Numbered from the stretch's first letter, positions 16,052-25,524 are shown. The stretch: 64,000 nt of DNA from Chitinophagales bacterium (GCA_013299105.1 JAAFJY010000005.1:62001-126000); one strand, 5' to 3'. Made by a program: numbers and translations. Notes: a model not told the origin generated them from the letters alone.

Positions 16052-17151
16052 ACCGACGAGATTTTTTGCAATTGGGACCTGCATTGCCCGCTTTGGGAAC
16101 AATGTCGCTGGATTGGCAAGCTGGGGATCAAACAAACCCTTTATCCGCCGAACCAGAACCGTCCCCCGCTCAACGCCGCTGGATGGACTTAAAATTGGGA
16201 CTGATGGTACATTTTGGCATCAACACTTACTATGATGTTGAGTGGAGTGATGGCACTTTGAACCCCAACAAATACAATCCCCACCAACTCGACACCGATC
16301 AATGGTGCCGTGCAGCCCAGGCCGAAGGCATGAAATATTTGGTTTTTGTGACCAAACACCACGATGGTTTTTGCAACTGGCCTAGTAAAGTCACCGATTA
16401 CTGCGTGCGTAAAACACCTTATAAGAAGGATGTTTTAAGAAGAGTAGCGGAATCGGCAGAAAAACATGGCCTCAAACTGGGCTTGTACTACTCGCTGTGG
16501 GACCGCCACGAAAAGTCACATGACCAAAACGAGCAGCGCTATGTGGGTTTTATGAAAAAACAACTGGAGGAACTGCTCACCCAATACGGCCCGATTGTGG
16601 AACTGTGGTTCGATGGTTTTTGGAAAAAACAACGCACGGGTTGGACCAAAAAAGAAGAGATTGACGGTGAAAAAGTGACCCGAGGGGCTCGCGATGAAGC
16701 CTTTATCCAGGCCTGGCGCATGGAAGGTGCTTACCGCTGGCAAATGGACCACCTTTATCAATTCATCAAAGACTTGCAAGCCGATTGCATGGTAGCGAAC
16801 AACTCCACTACCGCATATCCGGGTTTACCACTGCACCCAGTGGACATTCGACCAGGAGAAAAAGCGACCCAGGCCAGGGCCGACCAAAAAATCTGGAATT
16901 GGTTGGGTAAGGATACTTACTTACCTATGCAAATTGAAACGACCCTTTCGGTAAAAGGCAAACCTCAATTCCCATCAGGCAACTGGTTTTGGCACGAGGA
17001 TGATCATTCCATCGCCAGCCGTGAACAAGTAGCCAATTACCTGCAAGTAGCCGAGCAGATGCAGGCCAATTTGCTGCTAAATGTGGGTCCTATGGCCAAT
17101 GGAAAATTGAGGCCGGAGGATGAAAAACTACTCATGCAACTACGTAGCTAA
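16048..17151 (+). CDS. GH29 alpha-L-fucosidase, Tat-exported
   Basis: A 367-residue glycosidase with a twin-arginine-like leader (NRRDFLQLG). The GH29 barrel is evident: MVHFGINTYYDVEWSDG, YLVFVTKHHDGFCNWPS, GLKLGLYYSLWDRH and the nucleophile motif VELWFDG (Asp189). It hydrolyses alpha-linked L-fucose, probably from a larger exported glycan. It is the last gene of the FAD oxidoreductase/GH42-like/GH29 operon and overlaps the GH42-like gene by ATGA. It lacks the C-terminal beta-sandwich of longer fucosidases. A family-1 hairpin element begins two bases after its stop codon. Confidence 0.92.
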   Translation: MNRRDFLQLGPALPALGTMSLDWQAGDQTNPLSAEPEPSPAQRRWMDLKLGLMVHFGINTYYDVEWSDGTLNPNKYNPHQLDTDQWCRAAQAEGMKYLVFVTKHHDGFCNWPSKVTDYCVRKTPYKKDVLRRVAESAEKHGLKLGLYYSLWDRHEKSHDQNEQRYVGFMKKQLEELLTQYGPIVELWFDGFWKKQRTGWTKKEEIDGEKVTRGARDEAFIQAWRMEGAYRWQMDHLYQFIKDLQADCMVANNSTTAYPGLPLHPVDIRPGEKATQARADQKIWNWLGKDTYLPMQIETTLSVKGKPQFPSGNWFWHEDDHSIASREQVANYLQVAEQMQANLLLNVGPMANGKLRPEDEKLLMQLRS

Positions 17152-17152
17152 A

Positions 17153-17278
17153 GGAACGTAAAGAAATAAGGTGGACGGATTGGGGTTTAGTGAAAAAAGA
17201 TAAGCAACTGACTGGAAGGATTTGTGTTCTTTTTTTACTAAATCTTAAAAGTAAATATGTCCACCTTATTTTAGCTCA
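17153..17278 (+). repeat. MITE-like hairpin element, family 1, copy A
   Basis: About 126 bp, with left end GGAACGTAAAGAAATAAGG and right end CCTTATTTTAGCTCA. The arms pair along most of their length (GGTGGAC with GTCCACC, TTTAGTgAAAAAAGA with TCTTTTTTTaCTAAA), leaving a short loop near CTGGAAGGA. The element ends 60 bp before the start codon of the Nudix regulator gene. Other copies: 36689, 37612 and 50155 (inverted). Confidence 0.85.
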
Positions 17279-17338
17279 AATACTAAGTGATAAAAGCCCC
17301 CTCAATTCACCCTAATTTTTACTTCAATCAAACTCAAG

Positions 17339-18100
17339 ATGCACACCATCAACAATCACTTACCTGGAGAAGGCAAAGTGCAGGGATACCACGCCCAGGA
17401 AATCAGCTTGCTCAACTCCGTCGATTGCGTCATTTTTGGTTTTGACGGTAAGGACTTGAAAGTATTACTGGTACGCTTTCCCTACGAACCCTATCGTGGG
17501 CATTGGTCGCTGATTGGGGGTTTTGTCAAACCTGATACCAGTATTGATGAAGCTGCCCGCCAAACTGTCGCAAATATGACAGGCCTGGAAGATGTGTACA
17601 TGGAGCAAATCTACACCTTTGGCGAGGTAGGTCGGGTACCTAGCGAAAGGGTGATCACCACTTGTTATTATGCTTTGATACGAGTAGAGCCTACCTTGCC
17701 CAGACTATCTAAGCAATTTGAAGCGACTTGGATATCGGTGGCCAAACTTCCCAATATGGTTTACGATCACGCTGACATGTTGGATCGTGCCTTGCGCCGC
17801 CTACGTCGACGGGTACGCTACCAGCCCATCGGATTTGAACTCCTGCCTCCCAAATTTACCATGACAGAACTGCGCAGTCTTTACAATTCTATTTTAGATA
17901 AAGACTTAGAGAAACGGAATTTTAGCAAAAAACTTTTGATTATGGGTTTACTCACCAAGCTGGATGAGCAAAATAAAGTTACATCACGCAGAGGAGCCTT
18001 TTATTTCCAATTCAACGAAGGAAAGTACCGTGAATTAATCGCAGATGGCTACCTTTTAGAGTTTGTTGCAGCCAAAAAGCCAAATAAAAAAGCAAATTGA
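17339..18100 (+). CDS. Nudix-domain transcriptional regulator (NrtR/AraR-like)
   Basis: A 253-residue protein with an N-terminal Nudix fold (about 24-150) and a C-terminal winged helix (about 165-240, with FTMTELRSLYNSIL and FSKKLLIMGLL). The Nudix box region GGFVKPDTSIDEAARQTVAN has lost the catalytic glutamates (the positions normally Glu are Thr, Thr, Asn and Met), so it should bind but not hydrolyse its ligand. Regulators of this architecture control sugar catabolism in Bacteroidota, the arabinose regulator AraR being the known example. Its position just before tandem palindromes and susC strongly suggests it controls this locus. The effector sugar or phospho-sugar is unknown. Confidence 0.9.
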   Translation: MHTINNHLPGEGKVQGYHAQEISLLNSVDCVIFGFDGKDLKVLLVRFPYEPYRGHWSLIGGFVKPDTSIDEAARQTVANMTGLEDVYMEQIYTFGEVGRVPSERVITTCYYALIRVEPTLPRLSKQFEATWISVAKLPNMVYDHADMLDRALRRLRRRVRYQPIGFELLPPKFTMTELRSLYNSILDKDLEKRNFSKKLLIMGLLTKLDEQNKVTSRRGAFYFQFNEGKYRELIADGYLLEFVAAKKPNKKAN

Positions 18101-18152
18101 GCATCTTTTTGTCAATAAAAAGGCAAGAACTGCCATTTTTTTGACATTTTAA

Positions 18153-18199
18153 TTTGAGTGTAATTTGTACACTCAAATAATAAGTGTTATTTTTACACT
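18153..18199. promoter_or_regulatory. tandem palindromic operators upstream of susC
   Basis: The first site is a perfect inverted repeat, TTTGAGTGTA-ATTTG-TACACTCAAA (18153-18177). The second, AGTGT-TATTTTT-ACACT (18183-18199), keeps the same AGTGT-N7-ACACT geometry. Their centres are 26 bp apart, and they lie between the Nudix regulator gene and susC, about 140 bp before the susC ATG. Confidence 0.65.
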
Positions 18200-18336
18200 C
18201 ATTATTTTCCTTACACCATCACCTTGTATTTGCAGGCAAAAAACATCAGTTGAGTTGGGTAAACATTTCCTTGTAATCAAACAGCCCAAAGCATAAGCTA
18301 AACCCTAATTATTTCGCTCACTTTAACCTACATTTC

Positions 18337-21300
18337 ATGAAAAGAGTTCTGTTCATGCTGGCCTTTTGGTTCAGCACTATCTATGCCTGGTCGCAATCCT
18401 CAACCGTCGTGGGGACTGTCACAAATGAAGCTGACGGACAAAGCCTTGCTGGCGTTACAATTATGGTAAAAGGGACCGCGACTGGCGTGGTCACTGATGT
18501 CGATGGTGAATTTTCGATCAATGCTGCTCCGGGAAGTACCCTGGTTTTCAGTTTCATTGGTTTCGAAACATTTGAGCAAATCATTGGCAATGAAACCCGT
18601 TTGCAAATAGGATTGAAAACGGATTCCAAATTGCTCAATGAAGTCGTGGTCGTGGGTTACGGTTCGCAAATCAAACGCGATGTGACCGGAGCCATTGCTA
18701 CAGTGAAAGGTTCCAGTATTGCCCAGTTGCCAGTACCCTCTTTTGACGCAGCGCTGCAAGGCCGAGCGGCTGGTTTGCAAGTTTCGCAGCAAGGTGGAGC
18801 CCCCGGTAGCCCGGTGCGGGTGCAAATCCGCGGCACAGGCTCTGTTTCCTCGGGTACAGAACCCTTGTACATCATTGATGGGATGCCCATTTTTCAGGAC
18901 ATAGGTGGCATTGCATCCGGTCGTACCAACAACAACCTCAACCCATTGGCCAACATCAATTCCAATGACATTGAGTCAATTGAAGTGTTGAAAGATGCAG
19001 CTGCAACGGCAATTTACGGTTCTCGGGGTGCTAACGGGGTCATTTTGGTGACCACCCGCACAGGCAAAAAAGGGCAAGGCCGCACTACCCTTGACTTCAA
19101 TCGAGGCACCTCAGAGGCGATCAACTTGATTGATTACGTGAATGGTTCGGACTGGTTGCGCATGGTAGACGAAAGCCGCCGCAACAGTGTCAATTATGGA
19201 ATCACCACGGGGCAAGAGCAATTTAACCCAGCGGTTTTGTCGAACAACACCTTGCCAACGCCCACAGGAATTTCTGGCCCTCAATTTGGCCCCTTGGCCA
19301 CTTGGACCCGTGCCCTTGCCGAGCAGACCAATACCAACTGGCGCGATCAGTTGCTACAACAGGGTACAACGCAGGAATACAATGTTTCTACCAGCAATGG
19401 ATTTGACAAGGGAGGCTTTTTCATTTCTGGCCAATACCGCGATGAAGAAGGGATTCTGAAAACCCACCGTTTGCAGCGCTACGCAGCTAGAGCCAACATT
19501 GATTTTTCGCCTAGCGACCGCTTGAGAGCAGGGGCGAAATTTAATTTCTCATACCTGCGTTTTACTCAACCTCAAATAGGCATCGGCAATAATGGCGGCG
19601 GCATTGGCCGTCAAAACTTTGGTGCAACGGGAGGATGGGCCCAAGCCAACCTGGGTTCCCTACCGATCATGCCCATCACCAATGCCGATGGCTCGTATTT
19701 TGACCCGCTGCGCGGTCGCAATGTGGTTTCGGGCATCGATCAAAACAATTTTGCCAGCTATACTGATCAAAACCGGACCATTGGTACAGCTTTTATTGAG
19801 TACAGCATCTTCAAAGGTTTGAATCTCCATGCAGAAGCCTCGGCTGACTTTTTGAACTCCAACTCCATTTATTGGGCCAGTGACGTGATCCGTTACAACC
19901 GGGTGGGCCAAGAAGAAGGTCGTTTCATCAACAACCGCAACGTCAATGCCTACCTGACTTACAACCTTTTAGGGCAGGAAAAACATGCTTTGACAGCTGT
20001 GGTGGGTTCTGAAATGCAAAAAACCACGACCCGCCGCCAGGATTATGCCTTTGAAGGGCTACAAGGCGCCCAACAAGAAATTGGTGAAATATCCAACGGC
20101 CAAACCCAGTTCATCACCGCCGTATCAGGCATTTTTCCTGATCGCTTCTTCTTGTCATATTTTGGCCGCCTCAACTATAAGTTCAACAACCGCTACTTGC
20201 TGGGCTTAAGTTTTCGCCGCGATGGCTCTACTGTTTTCGGCCCTGAAAACCGCTATGGTAACTTCCCGGCAGTTTCGGCAGGTTGGATCCTCTCGGATGA
20301 AGCTTTTATGCAAAAGGGTTTGTTCAGCAAATTTAACCTGTTGAAAATCCGTGCCAGCTACGGCCAAACAGGCAACGCCAATATCCCAAGTTTCGCTTTT
20401 GTGAATACTTACGCCAACTGGCCAGTGTACGGGCAGTCACCAGCCTTGGGTTTCAACGTTTTGGCCAACCCTAACATCGGTTGGGAGAAAAACAACCAAG
20501 TGGATGCCAGCTTGGAATTTGGCTTATTTAACAACCGTATTTCGGGTTCGGTAGGTTACTACAATCGTTTGTCACAGGACATGTTGCTAAACGTACCCGT
20601 AGCGCCCAACGTGGGCATCGGTACAGGAGCTTCTCAGGTGATCACCAACATCGGCGACCTGCGCAACCAAGGGATCGAATTGCAATTGAGCACCATGAAT
20701 GTCACCAAAGGTGCTTTCTCTTGGTCAACTGATTTCAACTTTACTACGGTACAAAATGAAGTAACCCGCTTGACGCCGCAATTCACTACCCTTCCAGGCG
20801 GCTCTTTGCCCGTAGCGAACGGCATCCAGTCGGGTGGAGCTACCATTACCCAGGTTGGTGGCCAATTGGGGACCTATTACCTAGCTGAATACGCTGGTCT
20901 GGATGCCCAGGGTTATGAAACGATTTACGAAATCGATCAAAATATCCTGCGTACTACTGGTAGAACTGTCAAAACTGGCAACATCATCCGCGCAACCCAG
21001 GCCAATATCAACGCCAACCGCGTTGTGCACGAGAGTGAAACGGGATTGCCGACCTTCTTTGGCGGTATGACCAATACCTTCCGCTTCAAGGGTTTTGAAT
21101 TGAGCGCTTTGCTTACTTTCCAAGGGGGCAACTACATTTATGATGGGCATGAGGAAGCCACTTCGTATATCCGTACGGGAAACAACGTGATTCGAGCCAG
21201 TGTTTTGAACAATTACTGGACCGAAAGCAATACCAACGCCACCAACCCACGCCTGACTTGGAACCTGCGCGACAACAACAACGATGCACAAGGTCGCCCA

Positions 21301-21603
21301 GCAGCTCAAACCCTCGGCACTCGTACCACCCGCTTTTTGTACAAAGGCGATTTCATTCGCTTAAAAACAGTACAAGTAGCCTACAATATTCCACAAGGTG
21401 TGAGCAAAAAAATTGGCTTACAAGGCTTACGCGTATATGCCAATGCCCAGAACCTCTGGACCTCCACCCAGTTCCCTGGCATGGATCCGGAGTTGGTGAT
21501 TTTGGGCGGCACCCAGGACCGAAACCTCAACCAAGGTGTAATCGGCAACTTGCTGCTGCCTCAAGTGGTAGCAATCAATGCCGGAGTGAGCGTATCATTT
21601 TGA
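18337..21603 (+). CDS. SusC/RagA-type TonB-linked outer-membrane transporter
   Basis: A 1088-residue protein imports oligosaccharides across the outer membrane with its SusD partner. Domains in order: signal peptide (to about 20), carboxypeptidase-like regulatory domain (about 25-100, VVGTVTNEADGQSLAGVTI), TonB-box/plug starting NEVVVVGYGSQIKRDVTGA with the SusC-typical YIIDGMPI and IESIEVLKDAAATAIYGSRG, then a 22-strand barrel ending in VSVSF. Length is normal for the family. The gene follows two palindromic operators and precedes susD by 65 bp. Specificity is not readable; the linked GH29 and GH42-like genes suggest a fucosylated or galactosylated glycan. Confidence 0.97.
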   Translation: MKRVLFMLAFWFSTIYAWSQSSTVVGTVTNEADGQSLAGVTIMVKGTATGVVTDVDGEFSINAAPGSTLVFSFIGFETFEQIIGNETRLQIGLKTDSKLLNEVVVVGYGSQIKRDVTGAIATVKGSSIAQLPVPSFDAALQGRAAGLQVSQQGGAPGSPVRVQIRGTGSVSSGTEPLYIIDGMPIFQDIGGIASGRTNNNLNPLANINSNDIESIEVLKDAAATAIYGSRGANGVILVTTRTGKKGQGRTTLDFNRGTSEAINLIDYVNGSDWLRMVDESRRNSVNYGITTGQEQFNPAVLSNNTLPTPTGISGPQFGPLATWTRALAEQTNTNWRDQLLQQGTTQEYNVSTSNGFDKGGFFISGQYRDEEGILKTHRLQRYAARANIDFSPSDRLRAGAKFNFSYLRFTQPQIGIGNNGGGIGRQNFGATGGWAQANLGSLPIMPITNADGSYFDPLRGRNVVSGIDQNNFASYTDQNRTIGTAFIEYSIFKGLNLHAEASADFLNSNSIYWASDVIRYNRVGQEEGRFINNRNVNAYLTYNLLGQEKHALTAVVGSEMQKTTTRRQDYAFEGLQGAQQEIGEISNGQTQFITAVSGIFPDRFFLSYFGRLNYKFNNRYLLGLSFRRDGSTVFGPENRYGNFPAVSAGWILSDEAFMQKGLFSKFNLLKIRASYGQTGNANIPSFAFVNTYANWPVYGQSPALGFNVLANPNIGWEKNNQVDASLEFGLFNNRISGSVGYYNRLSQDMLLNVPVAPNVGIGTGASQVITNIGDLRNQGIELQLSTMNVTKGAFSWSTDFNFTTVQNEVTRLTPQFTTLPGGSLPVANGIQSGGATITQVGGQLGTYYLAEYAGLDAQGYETIYEIDQNILRTTGRTVKTGNIIRATQANINANRVVHESETGLPTFFGGMTNTFRFKGFELSALLTFQGGNYIYDGHEEATSYIRTGNNVIRASVLNNYWTESNTNATNPRLTWNLRDNNNDAQGRPAAQTLGTRTTRFLYKGDFIRLKTVQVAYNIPQGVSKKIGLQGLRVYANAQNLWTSTQFPGMDPELVILGGTQDRNLNQGVIGNLLLPQVVAINAGVSVSF

Positions 21604-21668
21604 GCCAGTCTAAGCGGGATGTACACCCACTCTGGCTTTTCCTTTTTTGACCAAAAAGTATCTTCCAC

Positions 21669-23261
21669 ATGAAAAATATCTTTTCCTATACTTCTCTCAT
21701 TGCCCTGCTGTTTTTATTCAGCGCTTGCGATGAAGATTTTTTTGATGATGCCCGCCAACAATCCAATGTCGCCAGTGATTCCTGGGGTAGCACCCTGGAC
21801 CTGGAGCGCCTGGTAGCGGGGGCTTATTATGGCGTTAGTGGTTATGCTGGTTTCCGGGGCTTGCACGGCCTACAAGGAGTACACGAAGCCTTTATGTCGG
21901 ACATCGGATTACTACACGTTAGTGGTGCAACCGGCGATTGGGAACAGGACCTATACAACCGTCGCAATGCCCGCAACGACATCTTTTTGTATGGCAGTAT
22001 GTGGTCGGGAGGCTATCAAGCCGCAGCGCTTTGCAACGAAGTCGTTGGTTGGGTAGAAAAAAATGGGGCTTTCAAAGACCAGTATGGACCTACTTGGACC
22101 GATCGCCTGGTGGGCGAAAGTTTGTTCTTGCGCTCTTGGGTATATTTCCACTTGGTGCGCATGCACGCCCCAGCTTACGGAGCCAACAACAGTGCGCCTT
22201 CGATCATCCTGAACCTTCAACCATCCAAAGAACCATTTGCCAATCCAGGCCGGGCTACGGTGCAGCAGGTGTATGATCAGTTGCTCAAAGACTTGGAGCA
22301 AGCCATTCGGTTGTTGCCAGAAACCTACAATGCACAGCGTGATCCACTGGAGTACCAGGATCGCGCCAACCGCGATGCGGCTCGTTTTTTGCTGGCTCAA
22401 GTGCATTTTCAAATGAAAAGCTATGCCAAAGCCAAGGAACAGATCGACCTGCTAATTGCCCCCAACCGTTATCCAATGACCGATGACCCCATTGAAGCAT
22501 GGAACAAAACAGGGCTGGCTCAAAAAGGCAAAGAAGTAGTCTGGCAATATGTACAATACAGCACCTCTCAACAACAATGGAAAGGCTCTCCAGCTGGCGC
22601 TTATTTTGGCTTCACCGCCAGAGGCAACTCTTCCCAGATCAACGGAGGCCGCATCATGTCAGCTAGTGATGCTTTCTTAAAAACAGTAGGTTGGGATGCA
22701 GACAAGCTAAGAGTCACCAATGTACCCGCCAACCGCCCTCCAGGAACCCTGGGCACCCAAACCAATTTTACCATCGATAATCCCGACAAGCGCGTAGCAC
22801 AATTGTGGAGAGCCATTCCGGCTGGTTTTGACCCTCGCACCGAGTTTACTGGCTATACCCGCACTTATGTATGGTGCAACAAGTGGAACCGCATTGCCGG
22901 ACCAACCAACAATAACCTTTTCAGCTTGCCGCTGATGCGCATTGCTGAAATGTACCTTACCCGTGCAATCATCCGCTTCAACGAAGGCGACCGCAAAGGT
23001 GCTGCTGATGACTTAAATGTAGTTCGTCGTCGAGCTGGACTGACGGCAATAGCTGAAGCCGACATCACCGCCAATGAAATTCACAATGAGCGCATGCGTG
23101 AATTGGCATTTGAGAACGACCGCTTGTACTACCTCCAGGCACTGAGTTTACCAATTCCGGCAGGGGATCGTGCAGACCAAGCTACCATTCCCTGGAACAG
23201 CGATAAATTTGCCATGCCGCTGCCCAACACTGAAGTGGATGTGAACCCTGGAGCCCGTTGA
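21669..23261 (+). CDS. SusD/RagB-type nutrient-binding lipoprotein
   Basis: A 530-residue surface lipoprotein (lipobox FSAC, Cys20) that caps the SusC barrel and binds the glycan. It has the tetratricopeptide-like helical framework of the family: FLRSWVYFHLVRMHAPAYG, RFLLAQVHFQMKSYAKAKEQ and, near the C-terminus, LPLMRIAEMYLTRAIIRFNEGD followed by NEIHNERMRELAFENDRLYYL. It forms an operon with the preceding susC and ends in a strong terminator. A half copy of the family-3 element lies directly after the stop codon. Confidence 0.96.
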   Translation: MKNIFSYTSLIALLFLFSACDEDFFDDARQQSNVASDSWGSTLDLERLVAGAYYGVSGYAGFRGLHGLQGVHEAFMSDIGLLHVSGATGDWEQDLYNRRNARNDIFLYGSMWSGGYQAAALCNEVVGWVEKNGAFKDQYGPTWTDRLVGESLFLRSWVYFHLVRMHAPAYGANNSAPSIILNLQPSKEPFANPGRATVQQVYDQLLKDLEQAIRLLPETYNAQRDPLEYQDRANRDAARFLLAQVHFQMKSYAKAKEQIDLLIAPNRYPMTDDPIEAWNKTGLAQKGKEVVWQYVQYSTSQQQWKGSPAGAYFGFTARGNSSQINGGRIMSASDAFLKTVGWDADKLRVTNVPANRPPGTLGTQTNFTIDNPDKRVAQLWRAIPAGFDPRTEFTGYTRTYVWCNKWNRIAGPTNNNLFSLPLMRIAEMYLTRAIIRFNEGDRKGAADDLNVVRRRAGLTAIAEADITANEIHNERMRELAFENDRLYYLQALSLPIPAGDRADQATIPWNSDKFAMPLPNTEVDVNPGAR

Positions 23262-23270
23262 TTTCAGAGG

Positions 23271-23325
23271 TTTACGAAGAGTAGTCGAAATTGGGCCGTT
23301 TTACGGCAAACAAAAAGCATTAAAC
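23271..23325 (+). repeat. half copy of hairpin element family 3
   Basis: About 55 bp similar at roughly four of five positions to 61399-61449: both contain ACGAAGnGTAGnCGAAATT, GGCCGTTTTAnGGCAAAC and end in TTAAAC. The other half of the element, with its left inverted repeat, is missing here. Confidence 0.55.
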
Positions 23326-23354
23326 TACTCTACACCAACTGTTCTTATTCTAAA

Positions 23355-23399
23355 AGGAGTGCCCCGCCGAAAGTTTCGGTCGGGGCACTCCTTCTTTTT
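23355..23399 (+). terminator. rho-independent terminator after susD
   Basis: A long GC-rich hairpin, GGAGTGCCCCGCCGAAAG pairing with CGGTCGGGGCACTCC, followed by TTCTTTTT. It also faces the convergent LytTR gene, whose stop codon is 26 bp further right. Confidence 0.85.
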
Positions 23400-23424
23400 G
23401 AAGAGGCATGTCAAGCATCCCCCC

Positions 23425-24171
23425 TCACAACCTATTTTTGTCAATCATGCTGTCCAGCTCATCCCGATAATTCTTACCCACTGGCAGGTGCTTCGGTTGG
23501 TTTTTTTCCATTACTTCCACCATGTTGCCCACGATGGCGTTGATCCGGTCGATGTTGATGATGTAAGAGCGGTGGATGCGCTTGAAGCGGTTGGATGGCA
23601 GTTTGTCTTCCAGACTTTTCATGGTTTGTAAGGTCACTACGCGTTGGGTGTCCATGCGGATGATTACGTAGTCCTTCAAGCCTTCGATGTAAATGATCTC
23701 GTTGTAATTGACTTTGACCAGTTTCTTATCGGCTTTGACAAAAATATAGTCCAGGTGCTCTTCACCCGCGCTTTGGTTTCCTGTTGAACTGTTTGCCGAG
23801 GTATCTTTTCTTAACAGTTCAATTTGCTCCACGGCTTTGTTCACAGCTTTCATGAAGCGGTCGAGCGAAATGGGCTTGAGTAGGTAGTCGAGCGCATTGA
23901 GCTCGAAACCCTCGATGGCATAATTGGCGTAGGCAGTGGTAAAAATCACTTTGGGTGGCTTACTCAAGGTTTTGAGAAAGTCAATGCCCGTCAATTGTGG
24001 CATTTGGATGTCCAGAAACATCAGGTCTACATCTTCGGTTTTCAGCACTTCATTGGCTTCTAGGGCATTGCTGCACTTTTTCACCAAAGTCAGCTCCGGC
24101 ATTTTTTCGATGTAGGTTTCCAATACATCCTGAGCCAGCGGCTCATCATCAACAATGATTACTCTTACCAT
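23425..24171 (-). CDS. LytTR-family response regulator
   Basis: A 248-residue regulator with an N-terminal receiver (VDDEP at 7-11, phosphoacceptor Asp54 in LMFLDIQMP, TTAYANYA switch, LLKPI) and a C-terminal LytTR DNA-binding domain (about 145-245, with FVKADKKLVKVNYNEIIYIEG and RIHRSYIINIDRI). The sensor kinase gene is immediately upstream in the same direction, so the two form a LytS/LytR-type pair. Unusually, a 163-bp family-2 hairpin element fills the gap between them and ends 15 bp before this start codon. Targets are unknown; the pair lies next to the first susCD operon. Confidence 0.93.
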   Translation of the reverse strand: MVRVIIVDDEPLAQDVLETYIEKMPELTLVKKCSNALEANEVLKTEDVDLMFLDIQMPQLTGIDFLKTLSKPPKVIFTTAYANYAIEGFELNALDYLLKPISLDRFMKAVNKAVEQIELLRKDTSANSSTGNQSAGEEHLDYIFVKADKKLVKVNYNEIIYIEGLKDYVIIRMDTQRVVTLQTMKSLEDKLPSNRFKRIHRSYIINIDRINAIVGNMVEVMEKNQPKHLPVGKNYRDELDSMIDKNRL

Positions 24172-24185
24172 TACCTTGTTTTTAG

Positions 24186-24348
24186 GTAAAAGTTTACGTC
24201 GTTCCCATTTCGGTCAAAAAAGGCCGTTCTTCCGTGATCCTTCGCCTCTTTTCTCAGCCGATGCTTGGGCATCGACTTCAAAAAGCAGACTAGGCTGAAG
24301 AAAAATCGTCATCTTTTTTGTCTCGAAACCACTGACCTAAACTTTTAC
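24186..24348 (-). repeat. MITE-like hairpin element, family 2, copy A
   Basis: 163 bp flanked by GTAAAAGTTTA and TAAACTTTTAC. Inside, CAAAAAAGG pairs with ATCTTTTTTG, CTCAGCC with GGCTGAAG, and the apex is GATGC-TTGG-GCATC. It lies in the gap of the LytS/LytTR operon. Other copies: 55875 and 63419 (inverted). Confidence 0.85.
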
Positions 24349-24388
24349 GTTTTTTAGGGTTGGAGGTTTTGTGGCACAGATACCACCT

Positions 24389-25474
24389 TTATTTCTCCTG
24401 ATCATCCAAATCAATATCCAAATGTACGGAATAGGTTTTTGGATTGTTGTCAATTTTTAGTTCATAGCGCTTGGGGTAGATCAAATTCAGGCGCCGGTGT
24501 ACATTGACCAGCCCGATGCCCCCACTACGGCGGTTGGGATCGGACATGGGGGCTTTTTCAGGTTTGCTGTTTTCGATGGTAAAATCCACTTTCAAACCAT
24601 CTACTTTTAAATGCACATTCACAAAAGCCCCACCAGAAATGTAGTGGTTAACACCGTGCTTAAAACTATTCTCCACAAAGGGTATAAAAAGCAAAGGCGC
24701 GATCTTTTGTTCACTGACTAGCCCTTCTACGCTCAATTTTATTTCCACCACATTGCCTTGGCGCAAGCGCTCCAGGTCCAGGTAGTTTTGCAGGTAGGCA
24801 ATTTCTTTGCTCAACATCACACGCTTCTCGTTGCAATCATACAACATATAACGCATCATTTCCGACAATTTGATCACAATTTCAGGAGCCAGGTCGGATT
24901 TTTTCAAAGTCAGGGCGTACAAGCTGTTCAGGGTGTTGAACAAAAAGTGTGGGTTGATTTGAGATTTCAGAAAACGCAACTCCGATTGCATGGTTTCGTT
25001 TTCCAGTTCCTGCTTTTCACGCAGTTGCGTCACCCAATCGGTTACAATTTTATAAATCGTTGAGGTGGTGGCGACAAAAAAATTGATCAAAAAATAAGCC
25101 AATTGGTGGTCCAACAACTCGCGTTGACTGGCTGGCACGTGGCTGAATTTGAGGTAAAAAACCAAAATTTTGATCGGCGTAATGAGTACAATGGCCAAAA
25201 CCAAATACGCAGCATAGGCCAAAAATCGCTTTTGGGTCAGGTATTTGGGAATGAGATAAAAAAGATTCAGGTAAACAATCAACGCGTAAAAAAATACATT
25301 GATCAGTTCGTTGGTCAATGTAAAACCAAAGCCGTGGCGGGTACCCTCCACAATCGTCAGAATGATCAACACGATGCCCCAGAAGATCATATGGTAAGCA
25401 CCATTGGTTGAAAGGATGACATCAGCGGGTTTCTCACCCGCAGAAAAAGGATTTTTAAGTAAGCGCTCCATCAA
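24389..25474 (-). CDS. LytS-type sensor histidine kinase (His_kinase/HATPase_c)
   Basis: A 361-residue membrane kinase. Four hydrophobic segments lie between about residues 28 and 142 (FWGIVLIILTIV, VFFYALIVYLNLFYLI, YAAYLVLAIVLI, YFLINFFVATTSTI). After a coiled-coil linker comes the His_kinase motif QINPHFLFNTLNSLYAL with phosphoacceptor His176. The ATPase domain has PFVENSFKHGV and GGIGLVNVHRRL. It phosphorylates the LytTR regulator encoded next. There is no large extracellular domain, so the signal is likely sensed in or at the membrane. Confidence 0.92.
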   Translation of the reverse strand: MMERLLKNPFSAGEKPADVILSTNGAYHMIFWGIVLIILTIVEGTRHGFGFTLTNELINVFFYALIVYLNLFYLIPKYLTQKRFLAYAAYLVLAIVLITPIKILVFYLKFSHVPASQRELLDHQLAYFLINFFVATTSTIYKIVTDWVTQLREKQELENETMQSELRFLKSQINPHFLFNTLNSLYALTLKKSDLAPEIVIKLSEMMRYMLYDCNEKRVMLSKEIAYLQNYLDLERLRQGNVVEIKLSVEGLVSEQKIAPLLFIPFVENSFKHGVNHYISGGAFVNVHLKVDGLKVDFTIENSKPEKAPMSDPNRRSGGIGLVNVHRRLNLIYPKRYELKIDNNPKTYSVHLDIDLDDQEK

Positions 25475-25524
25475 TCAATGTCGGAATACCTTGGTTTGTT
25501 TGGTTCCAATTTTGGACAAAATAG

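Noticed and set aside
17153-17278. Family-1 element considered as the terminator of the GH29 operon
   Set aside because: Its arms are far longer than a terminator, it occurs upstream of start codons elsewhere, and no T-run follows the stem; a secondary terminating effect is still possible.
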